From Candidatus Hydrogenedens sp. (lineage in GTDB: Bacteria > Hydrogenedentota > Hydrogenedentia > Hydrogenedentales > Hydrogenedentaceae), in the NCBI GenBank assembly GCA_035378955.1, contig DAOSUS010000118.1, forward strand, positions 1-6,091: 6,091 nucleotides of DNA, read 5' to 3'. The position numbers and the translations under genes were made by a program. Each line of letters opens with the position of its first letter. Within the stretch, counting starts at the first letter, position 1. Below the pieces are notes generated by a model. It saw nothing but the letters and a program-made list of their open reading frames with translations, ran no database searches and was not told where the DNA came from. Below, piece after piece: positions 1 through 6,091 of this stretch.

Positions 1-7
1 AAATGCT

Positions 8-1084
8 TTATGTTTCGAGTTCGATAGTGGCGCGAGGGAAGGAACCTAATATTTTTAGGTTTCTTGCTCTGTCGCTAACATCTTCAATAACTTGTTGGAC
101 TTTTTCGTCTTTGATATGTCCCAGGAAATCGATAAAGAAAACATATTCCCAGGGTTTTTGGCGGGAGGGACGGGATTCGATACGGGTTAAATTGATATTT
201 GATTCGGCGAAGGGCATAAGGAGGTTGTATAAGGCGCCGGGTTTGTCTTTGGCAGATAAAAGTAATGAGGTTTTGTCGTCGCCGGTAGGTTCTACAATTT
301 GATGTCCTAAAACAACGAATCGGGTGTAGTTATGAGGAATATCTTCAATGTGTTCGGCGACAATGTCGAGATTGTAGGTTTGAGCGGCTAATTTGCTGGC
401 GATTGCGGAGGTATTGGGTTCTTGAGAGGCGCGTCGGGCGGCTTCTGCGGTGCTGGATACTTCAATCAGTTCGACACCGGGTAGGTTTGCTCGAAGCCAG
501 TTTCTGCATTGGAGCAGGGCGTTATCTTTAGAATATACACGGCGAATTTGGTCGATGGGGCATTTGGCGAGAAGATTTTGAGAAATCTGGAGGAGGACTT
601 CGTTGATTATTTTTAATTCTGAATTGATAAACAGGTCTAAGGTATCGCTCACGGAACCGCCCGTTGAACTTTCTATAGGAACGACGCCGTAATCAATGCG
701 TCGTCGTTCTACTTCTGTAAAGACATCTGCGAAAGAAGGTAGGGGATGATATTCTGCGGAGGTGCCAAATACGCGTAATGCAGCCATGTGGCTGAAAGTA
801 TCTCGTGGTCCTAAGAAGGCAACGCTGGTCGGTTTTTCGAGCGAACGGATGGCACTCATAATTTCGCGGTAAATAGAACGGATAGCCCGTTCGTCTAAAG
901 GACCGTGGTTCGATTGTAGTAATTTTTCTATAACGGATTTTTCCCGTTCGGGAACATAAAACGGTACCTGAGAACCGCTTTTAATTTTGCCTATTTCTTG
1001 AGCGCAGGAGGCTCTTTCATTAAGAAGGCTGATGATTTTTTGGTCAATCTCATCGATTTTTTTTCGTAATTCGTTGATATTCAA
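8..1084 (-). CDS. pheA: Bifunctional chorismate mutase / prephenate dehydratase (P-protein)
   Basis: Cytosolic enzyme of phenylalanine synthesis: chorismate to prephenate, then to phenylpyruvate. The 358 residues show the usual three parts. Residues 1-85 are an AroQ-type helical chorismate mutase, with LRKKIDEID at 6-14, NERAS at 22-26, IGKIK at 31-35 and PEREK at 45-49. Residues 87-262 are the prephenate dehydratase, with GPRDTFSH at 92-99, VVPIESSTGGS at 134-144 and the hallmark NYTRF at 252-256. Residues 271-355 are an ACT domain with PGALY at 282-286 and ESRP at 303-306, the region that binds phenylalanine in relatives, so feedback inhibition is likely. The start is TTG, not ATG: an in-frame TAA lies five codons upstream, a Shine-Dalgarno precedes the TTG, and the first chorismate mutase helix begins at once. 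The TTG overlaps the helicase TGA by four bases. One oddity is Ser139 where the family normally has Asn. Length is normal and the gene is intact. Confidence 0.95.
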   Translation of the reverse strand: MNINELRKKIDEIDQKIISLLNERASCAQEIGKIKSGSQVPFYVPEREKSVIEKLLQSNHGPLDERAIRSIYREIMSAIRSLEKPTSVAFLGPRDTFSHMAALRVFGTSAEYHPLPSFADVFTEVERRRIDYGVVPIESSTGGSVSDTLDLFINSELKIINEVLLQISQNLLAKCPIDQIRRVYSKDNALLQCRNWLRANLPGVELIEVSSTAEAARRASQEPNTSAIASKLAAQTYNLDIVAEHIEDIPHNYTRFVVLGHQIVEPTGDDKTSLLLSAKDKPGALYNLLMPFAESNINLTRIESRPSRQKPWEYVFFIDFLGHIKDEKVQQVIEDVSDRARNLKILGSFPRATIELET

Positions 1085-3225
1085 TTTTTCTTCCTCTTAA
1101 TAATTTCCATAGGTGCCATATTTATAAGAAGAACTGCTATTTTACCGGAGTCGAAACGGACTCTTACTCTCATTTTATCGCCACTGCCTTCTGTATTTAA
1201 AACAACGCCATATCCGAATTTGGCGTGTCGGACTTTTGTCCCTAATCGGTATTCTCTTTTTTTCTCTTCTTTTGTGGGCAACATTTTTTTATCAGGTAAG
1301 TGAATTGTTTTGTTATTTTCTACATTTTTCTTTATACCATATACTTCTACATTTTGCAGGTCTATTTCAAACAGAAATCGGGACATAAGTCTATCGGGGA
1401 TTACTCTACCGTAATATAATCGGGATGCAGCCCCAGAAAGGATAAGCCGTTTCCGAGCACGGGTCATAGCCACATAACAAAGCCTTCTTTCTTCTTCTAT
1501 ATCGGCATAGGGGTCATCTTCATCCAGGTATGGGAATAAGCCTTCTTCTAAACCTGTCAGATAAACATAGTTAAATTCGAGACCTTTTGCACTGTGACAG
1601 GTTAAAAGATGAACGGCATTTTTCTGGGGTTGTTGTGTATCTATATCGGATAATAGAGCAAATTCTTGTAGGAATTCGAGAAGGGATTTTTCTTTCATAG
1701 AGTTTTGTTCACAGATGGTAATAAATTCTTGAATGCTTTTTTCGCGGTCTTTTCCTTCTTTTTCTGCTATATTGTTTATATATTCCCAATAATTTGTTTT
1801 TTCGAGTAAGTATTTAACGGTATCCCCTATCGTTTTTTCTTTTGAAACTAATTTTATTTCATCTATTAGATCTACGAATTCTTTAATGGATTTTCGGGTT
1901 CGCATGGGGAAGGTTTCATCATGTTCTATAAATCGTAAGACATGGAAAAGTGGTTTTTGCTTTTGTTTTGCATATACTTCCATTTGTTGCAGGCTTACCT
2001 GCCCTAAATTGCGGTGTGGGACATTGATAATTCGGCGGAATGCGTCATCATCTTCTTCGTTGGTTAGCAGGCGAAGGTACGCAACAATATCTTTTATTTC
2101 TTTTCGGGCATAGAAACGGATACCTCCGATAACAATATGTGGTATACCCCTTTTTCGGAAAGCCTCTTCGAAGGGACGGGATTGATGGTTGGTTCGGAAA
2201 AGGATTGCTACTTCTTCCAGTGGGTATTGATTTTTTTGTATGTCATTAGCAATCCATTCTGCTTCTTCTTCATCGGTAGTAGCCCAGTAAAATTTGATTT
2301 TATCTCCTTCGTCGTTTTGGGTCCATAGTTTTTTACCCAAACGGTTTTCGTTATGTTCTACTAATTTATTGGCTAATAACAGGATATTTTTTGTGCTACG
2401 GTAATTTTGTTCCAAACGGTATATAGTGGTGTCAGGAAAAATTTTAGGGAAGTTTAGTATATTGTTCAAATCACTTCCACGCCAGGAATAAATACATTGG
2501 TCTTCATCACCTACAACAAATACACGATTGTGCGAGCCTTTTAATGCCTGGACAAGGCGGAACTGGGCATGGTTTGTATCTTGAAATTCATCAACCAATA
2601 TATCTGTAAAGTGATAATGCATTCTCTCGCGAATGGTGCTGTGTTCTTCTAAAATTTTTACGGGTAGGGAAATTAAATCATCGAAATCTACCATGCCCTG
2701 GGATTGCAAAGTATCTTGATATATATCCCAAAGTTTAAGGAAATGAGAATTTGGAGGGGTTATCGGACTATCTTTAGGTTCGGAAATGTTTTGTTTGTAT
2801 CTACTTATCCAAACCTGAGCCTCACGGGGAGTAAATTGTTCTAAAAGGATTGGGTCAGATTTCAGGATTTTTTTCAAATGTGAAATTTGGTCATCATCAT
2901 CTATGAGTATAAAATTATTTTTGAGATTGATATAAGAGGCGTATTTTCTTAGGAATTGTAGACCGAAGGAATGGAAGGTGCCTACCCAGGGCTGTTTTTC
3001 TGTTTGATTAATTCGGGCAAGAACTCTTTTTTTCATTTCTCCGGCAGATTTATTGGTAAAGGTAACTGCGAGAATTTGTTCTGGAGAAATTCCTTTTTCG
3101 TTTATTAGCCAGATAATATGTTCAACAATAACCCTTGTTTTCCCTGTTCCTGCTCCTGATAAGACTAATACAGCCGGTTCATAAGCATGAACAGCGTTTA
3201 TTTGATCAGGGTTTAAAGAAGCCAT
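1081..3225 (-). CDS. UvrD/PcrA-family superfamily 1A 3'-5' DNA helicase
   Basis: ATP-driven DNA helicase of the UvrD/PcrA/Rep group, which acts in excision repair, replication restart and removal of RecA or stalled polymerase. All helicase motifs are present and intact in 714 residues: Q motif LNPDQINAV at 4-12, Walker A SGAGTGKT at 23-30, motif Ia TFTNKSAGEMKKR at 55-67, GTFHS at 82-86, motif II DEFQDTN at 212-218, motif III GDEDQCIYSWRG at 239-250, motif IV LEQNYRS at 271-277, motif V HSAKGLEF at 544-551 and motif VI YVAMTRARKR at 584-593. After a Lys-rich linker (about 632-660), GTKVRHAKFGYGVV at 662-675 starts the Tudor-like C-terminal domain that contacts RNA polymerase in PcrA and UvrD. 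This tail and the length favour PcrA/UvrD over Rep, but the exact orthologue is not certain. The ATG at 3225 is chosen because the Q motif follows at once and a TAA lies 12 codons upstream in frame; no Shine-Dalgarno is visible. Sampled G+C is about 35%, lower than its neighbours. Confidence 0.95.
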   Translation of the reverse strand: MASLNPDQINAVHAYEPAVLVLSGAGTGKTRVIVEHIIWLINEKGISPEQILAVTFTNKSAGEMKKRVLARINQTEKQPWVGTFHSFGLQFLRKYASYINLKNNFILIDDDDQISHLKKILKSDPILLEQFTPREAQVWISRYKQNISEPKDSPITPPNSHFLKLWDIYQDTLQSQGMVDFDDLISLPVKILEEHSTIRERMHYHFTDILVDEFQDTNHAQFRLVQALKGSHNRVFVVGDEDQCIYSWRGSDLNNILNFPKIFPDTTIYRLEQNYRSTKNILLLANKLVEHNENRLGKKLWTQNDEGDKIKFYWATTDEEEAEWIANDIQKNQYPLEEVAILFRTNHQSRPFEEAFRKRGIPHIVIGGIRFYARKEIKDIVAYLRLLTNEEDDDAFRRIINVPHRNLGQVSLQQMEVYAKQKQKPLFHVLRFIEHDETFPMRTRKSIKEFVDLIDEIKLVSKEKTIGDTVKYLLEKTNYWEYINNIAEKEGKDREKSIQEFITICEQNSMKEKSLLEFLQEFALLSDIDTQQPQKNAVHLLTCHSAKGLEFNYVYLTGLEEGLFPYLDEDDPYADIEEERRLCYVAMTRARKRLILSGAASRLYYGRVIPDRLMSRFLFEIDLQNVEVYGIKKNVENNKTIHLPDKKMLPTKEEKKREYRLGTKVRHAKFGYGVVLNTEGSGDKMRVRVRFDSGKIAVLLINMAPMEIIKRKKN
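1090..1098 (-). promoter_or_regulatory. Ribosome binding site of pheA, inside the end of the helicase gene
   Basis: On the minus strand the sequence AAGAGGAAG lies inside the last codons of the helicase gene, with its GAGG core at 1093-1096, eight bases before the TTG at 1084-1082. The next in-frame codon further upstream of it is a TAA stop, so this site decides in favour of the TTG start. The same bases encode the Lys/Arg-rich helicase C-terminus, so its purine richness is partly explained by coding. The good spacing still supports its use. Confidence 0.7.
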
Positions 3226-3288
3226 GTTAAAGTAAACAAAAAGGATATTTTTAATGATTTAAATATTATTAATAAGGGTTAGGTTTCA
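3226..3288 (-). promoter_or_regulatory. AT-rich gap before the helicase gene; possible promoter or leader
   Basis: This is the only sizeable intergenic stretch: 63 bases with 12 G or C (19%). Read on the minus strand it holds AT-rich segments such as AATATTTAAAT and CATTAAAAATAT that could serve as a -10 region, but I find no convincing -35 partner. I find no G+C-rich hairpin followed by a T run, so there is no standard terminator for the upstream pair. The bases just before the ATG are pyrimidine-rich (CCTTTTTGTTTACTTTAAC) with no Shine-Dalgarno. A promoter for the helicase-pheA pair is plausible from composition only. Confidence 0.3.
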
Positions 3289-4290
3289 TTAACTACCTGC
3301 GGTATAACGAGTAAGTGCATGCATATAATTTGCTCGTTCGAATGCAGCGGGTTCATTTACCGATTTCTGGCTCATACTCCCCTGCATTATTTCGATAGAA
3401 TCATACTCATGTTCGTTCAACCATTGTTCTAATTTTTTCAGAACGGTTGATAGATGAGGAATACCGAATTTGAGCAATGCAGAAGTCATCATAGCCACTT
3501 TTGCACCTGCCATCATGGATTTTACGACATCTTCCGCCGTATGAACACCGCCTGTAATTGCGAAGTCAATAGGAATTCTACCGTATAGGATAGCAACCCA
3601 GCGCAAACGAAGTAACAGGGTGTTAGATGTACTCAAATTGATATGGGGAACAACTTCCAAATTGTCTAAATCAAAATCGGGTTGATAAAAACGATTAAAG
3701 AATACCAGAGCGTTAGCACCGGCTTCGGCAAGTCTTTTCGCAACATTGGGTAAAGAACTGAAATAAGGGCTAATTTTGACGGCTAAGGGAATAGTAACTT
3801 CTTTTCTAATTTCTTTAACCAGTTCCACATACATATTGGAGACATAATCACTGGTCATATTGGGGTCGGTAGGAATAAAGTAGATATTCAATTCGAGGGC
3901 ATCAGCACCGGCTTCTTGAATTTTCTTAGCATATTCAATCCAGCCCCCTTTTGATACGCCATTTAAGCTACCCATGATAGGGATGGAAACGGCTTGCTTT
4001 GCCTTATGTATATGTTCCAGATAAGCCTCAGGACCCATACGGAAATCACCTAATTCAGGGAAATAGGTAATGGCTTCCGCAAAACTTTCTGACCCATAGG
4101 AAAGGTTGCTATCTAATTCACGACTTAACAAAGTAATCTGTTCTTCAAATAATGAATGTAAAACCACGGCGGAAGCACCTCTGTCTTCCATTCGTTTTAT
4201 GTTATCAATGTTGTCACATAAAGGGGAAGGTGAAACAACAAGGGGGTTTCTCAATTTAATTCCAAGGTAGTTTGTTGTTAAATCTGCCAT
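3289..4290 (-). CDS. Dihydroorotate dehydrogenase-like FMN-barrel protein, function unknown
   Basis: A 333-residue TIM-barrel protein of the dihydroorotate dehydrogenase superfamily. FMN-type features are visible: NYLGIKLRNPLVVSPSP at 7-23 (barrel entry), GSLNG at 107-111, ALELNI at 131-136, the VKIS lysine at 172, FFNRF at 197-201 with Asn199, and the phosphate-binding end TGGVHTAEDVVKSMMAGA at 246-263. In true class 1 DHODs the strand ending ELN runs into a loop with a Cys or Ser general base, typically SCPN. Here the same place reads YFIPTDPN (137-144) with no Cys or Ser. This matches the DHOD-like subgroup I recall as keeping the FMN site but lacking some catalytic residues, so pyrimidine synthesis (pyrD) should not be assumed. 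It starts at ATG 4290 after an AAGGAG site and lies 22 bases behind nifJ, suggesting co-transcription and a possible flavin redox role tied to PFOR (inference). No signal peptide or membrane segment is seen. Confidence 0.88.
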   Translation of the reverse strand: MADLTTNYLGIKLRNPLVVSPSPLCDNIDNIKRMEDRGASAVVLHSLFEEQITLLSRELDSNLSYGSESFAEAITYFPELGDFRMGPEAYLEHIHKAKQAVSIPIMGSLNGVSKGGWIEYAKKIQEAGADALELNIYFIPTDPNMTSDYVSNMYVELVKEIRKEVTIPLAVKISPYFSSLPNVAKRLAEAGANALVFFNRFYQPDFDLDNLEVVPHINLSTSNTLLLRLRWVAILYGRIPIDFAITGGVHTAEDVVKSMMAGAKVAMMTSALLKFGIPHLSTVLKKLEQWLNEHEYDSIEIMQGSMSQKSVNEPAAFERANYMHALTRYTAGS

Positions 4291-4297
4291 TTTTCAA

Positions 4298-4303
4298 CTC
4301 CTT
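4298..4303 (-). promoter_or_regulatory. Ribosome binding site of the DHOD-like gene
   Basis: A clear AAGGAG on the minus strand, seven bases before the ATG at 4290, sits in the 22-base gap after the nifJ stop. It confirms the start and shows that the gene can be translated from a transcript shared with nifJ. It also shows that this organism uses standard Shine-Dalgarno sites, which makes their absence before the helicase gene stand out. Confidence 0.85.
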
Positions 4304-4312
4304 ATTTGTATT

Positions 4313-6091
4313 TTATTTTGTCTGGTTTTCTGCTACGGCTTCTTGAATATTTTTCATTTCAGATTGTAATTCATTACAAGACATAGAGGCTAAATATTCA
4401 TACAATTTCCAACGCATCCGCACATCTTTTTGAGCCTCGTTTAAGAGCATCTTTGCTGTTTCAGGACTGCTTAGAGATAACATTTTGTATCGTGTTTCAT
4501 TATAGATATATTCCTGTAATGGCATGGAAGGACCTTTAGAGTCTAATTGAAGGGGATTTTTCCCTTCATTTAAGAGAAGTGGATTAAACCGTACAAGTTG
4601 CCAATGTCCTGTGGCTACTGCTTTCTTTTGTTGTTCTAATCCCATAGTAAGATTATAACCATGAGCAATACAATGGCAGTAAGCGATAATTAATGAAGGT
4701 CCGGGATAGGCTTCTGCTTCGCGGAAGGCTTTTATAGTCTGTGCATCATTGGCACCTATTGAAACTCTTGCTACATAGCAGGTTCCGTAGGTCATTGCCA
4801 TTAGGGCAAGGTCTTTTTTGGGAGCCGGTTTTCCGCCAGCAGCGAATTTTGCTACTGCAGCACGAGGCGTTGCTTTTGAACATTGTCCACCGGTGTTGGA
4901 ATATACTTCTGTATCCATTACCAATATATTTATATCGCGATTGGAGGCAATTACATGGTCAAGACCACCATAACCAATGTCATACGCCCAACCATCACCG
5001 CCAAGGACCCATATACTTCTTTTAACAAGGACATCCGCAACCGATAATAATTCCTTTGCAAATGGATTGTCTAAATTACTTAATTTCTGTTTTAGAATGT
5101 TTACACGGTCTCTTTGTGCTTTGATTCCTTCTTCTGTGGTCTGGTCTGCTGTTAATAAAGCGGAAACCAATTCTGTCCCGATTTGGGTTTCTAATTGTTT
5201 TAATAGATACTGAGCATAACTTAACTGGGTATCTACGGCTACTCTCATACCCATACCAAATTCTGCGTTATCTTCAAATAACGAATTACACCATGCAGGA
5301 CCTTTGCCTTCTGCATTAGTTGTCCAGGGGGTTGTAGGTAAGTTTCCGCCGTAAATAGAAGAACAGCCCGTTGCATTAGCCACCAACATACGGTCTCCAA
5401 ACAGTTGGGACATCAATTTTACATACGGAGTTTCTCCACAGCCGGCACAAGCCCCTGAAAATTCAAATAGGGGTTGAAGTAGCTGAATGTCTTTGACGAG
5501 ATTCAAGTTAACCTGGGACCTATCAAAATACGGAATACTTTCAAAGAAATTCCAGTTTTCCCGTTCTGTTTCACGAAGGGGTGCTTGTGGTTGCATGGTA
5601 ACACCCCGATTCTTTACTTCCTTCTTATTCTTGGCAATACAAACTTCGTAACATAGACCGCAACCTGTGCAGTCTTCGGGAGATACCTGTAATGTGTAAC
5701 GGAGATGTTTATATTCTTTCCATTTGGGTTCTGTGGATTTGAAGGTAGGTGGTGCTTTTTCTAAATATTTTGGGTCGTATATCTTTGCACGAATAACTGC
5801 ATGAGGACAAACCATCACACATTTCCCACATTGGATACAAACTTCAGGGTCCCATACAGGAATTTCAAGGCCAATATTTCGTTTTTCCCATTTGGTTGTC
5901 CCGGTGGGGAATGTTCCATCCACAGGTAATTGACTTACCGTAAGTTCATCCCCTTCTCCTGCGATAATTTTACCCAATATATTTTTAACAAAGTCCGGTG
6001 CTTCATCGGGAATCGGTGGTGCAAAATCGAAAGAACTGGTTACCTGGTCGGGTACTTGAACTTCGTGAAGATGGTCTAATGTCATATCTAC
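4313..6091 (-). CDS. nifJ: Pyruvate:ferredoxin (flavodoxin) oxidoreductase, C-terminal half (5' end outside window)
   Basis: Oxidises pyruvate with CoA to acetyl-CoA and CO2, passing electrons to ferredoxin or flavodoxin; cytosolic. Only the C-terminal part is here. The frame stays open to the right edge (codons GTA GAT before the ATG at 6085), and the protein begins mid-domain at VDMTLDHLHEVQVP, so that ATG is internal. NifJ proteins are near 1,170-1,200 residues, so roughly 600 lie outside, including the domains before the ferredoxin part. Numbering from the ATG at 6085: EKR motif at 67-69; two ferredoxin-type 4Fe-4S sites with Cys 83/86/89/93 and 139/142/145/149; proximal cluster Cys 213/216/241/436, the first three with the spacing of the D. 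africanus enzyme; TPP-binding GGDGWAYDIGYGG at 362-374 and DTEVYSNTGGQ at 391-401. All cluster ligands are present, so it looks functional. Cys266, Cys402 and Cys470 sit where I expect Ser or another residue. The second ferredoxin site ends in C-I rather than the usual C-P. Confidence 0.96.
   Translation of the reverse strand, partial: VDMTLDHLHEVQVPDQVTSSFDFAPPIPDEAPDFVKNILGKIIAGEGDELTVSQLPVDGTFPTGTTKWEKRNIGLEIPVWDPEVCIQCGKCVMVCPHAVIRAKIYDPKYLEKAPPTFKSTEPKWKEYKHLRYTLQVSPEDCTGCGLCYEVCIAKNKKEVKNRGVTMQPQAPLRETERENWNFFESIPYFDRSQVNLNLVKDIQLLQPLFEFSGACAGCGETPYVKLMSQLFGDRMLVANATGCSSIYGGNLPTTPWTTNAEGKGPAWCNSLFEDNAEFGMGMRVAVDTQLSYAQYLLKQLETQIGTELVSALLTADQTTEEGIKAQRDRVNILKQKLSNLDNPFAKELLSVADVLVKRSIWVLGGDGWAYDIGYGGLDHVIASNRDINILVMDTEVYSNTGGQCSKATPRAAVAKFAAGGKPAPKKDLALMAMTYGTCYVARVSIGANDAQTIKAFREAEAYPGPSLIIAYCHCIAHGYNLTMGLEQQKKAVATGHWQLVRFNPLLLNEGKNPLQLDSKGPSMPLQEYIYNETRYKMLSLSSPETAKMLLNEAQKDVRMRWKLYEYLASMSCNELQSEMKNIQEAVAENQTK

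Noticed and set aside
3..302. Plus-strand open frame of 99 codons opposite pheA
   Set aside because: It lies wholly antisense to conserved ACT-domain coding sequence, has no recognisable domain and no ribosome-binding site I can see (only two bases precede it in the window).
1886..2328. Two short plus-strand open frames (1886-2113 and 2137-2328) opposite the helicase
   Set aside because: Both are antisense to intact helicase coding sequence, have low-complexity Ser/Phe/Cys-rich translations and show no family resemblance.
1081..3225. Helicase as part of a defence or mobile system (such as an accessory UvrD with a nuclease)
   Set aside because: It has the full housekeeping PcrA/UvrD layout with the Tudor-like tail, no nuclease domain, and metabolic genes on both sides.
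3226..3300. Possible intrinsic terminator after the DHOD-like gene
   Set aside because: The best inverted match is a four-base GTTA/TAAC stem with an eight-base loop and no T tract after it; too weak to call.
3289..4290. Naming the DHOD-like gene pyrD
   Set aside because: The class 1 catalytic loop SCPN is absent, the gene sits with nifJ rather than pyrimidine genes, and a DHOD-like subgroup with these properties is known.
4741..5213. Two overlapping plus-strand open frames (4741-5025 and 4977-5213) opposite nifJ
   Set aside because: They overlap each other and lie opposite the conserved TPP-binding region and the segment before it; the translations look like reverse-strand shadows.
6083..6085. 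ATG at 6085 as the true start of a stand-alone 590-residue protein
   Set aside because: The frame is open to the window edge, the protein begins in the middle of a NifJ domain, and the residues before the Met (VD) continue the family match. I see no ribosome-binding site, but only six bases lie beyond the ATG.

Overview
The window carries four genes, all on the minus strand, packed almost end to end. In transcription order (high to low coordinate) they are: the C-terminal half of a pyruvate:ferredoxin/flavodoxin oxidoreductase (nifJ/PFOR), cut by the right edge of the window; a dihydroorotate-dehydrogenase-like flavoprotein; a UvrD/PcrA-type superfamily 1 DNA helicase; and a bifunctional chorismate mutase/prephenate dehydratase (P-protein, pheA). 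I see no RNA genes, mobile elements, CRISPR arrays or long repeats. The only real non-coding stretch is the 63-base, very AT-rich gap in front of the helicase.

Layout: nifJ (4313 to the right edge) is followed after 22 bases by the DHOD-like gene (3289-4290), which has a clear Shine-Dalgarno sequence. These two look like one operon joining pyruvate oxidation to an FMN-type protein of unknown role. After the 63-base gap (about 19% G+C) comes the helicase (1081-3225), with no visible Shine-Dalgarno. The helicase stop overlaps the TTG start of pheA (8-1084) by four bases, so those two are probably translationally coupled. The four genes may form one transcript, or two with a promoter in the gap; the sequence alone does not settle this.

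Organism: a bacterium of moderately low G+C (pheA about 44% by hand count; sampled lines of the helicase about 35% and of nifJ about 40%). A NifJ-type PFOR points to ferredoxin- or flavodoxin-linked metabolism, typical of anaerobes and of some facultative organisms and cyanobacteria. Fused AroQ-PheA proteins are widespread in bacteria. Nothing here fixes the phylum; an anaerobic, perhaps uncultured, lineage is a guess.

Function: PFOR converts pruvate and CoA to acetyl-CoA, CO2 and reduced ferredoxin; the P-protein makes phenylpyruvate for phenylalanine; the helicase serves DNA repair and replication. The last two have no obvious metabolic link to each other or to the first pair. This is mainly a housekeeping region. 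The points most worth a second look are the DHOD-like protein without the usual catalytic loop cysteine, the TTG/TGA overlap, the helicase leader without a ribosome-binding site, and a few residue changes at normally conserved positions in PheA and PFOR. I do not see an undescribed multi-gene system.
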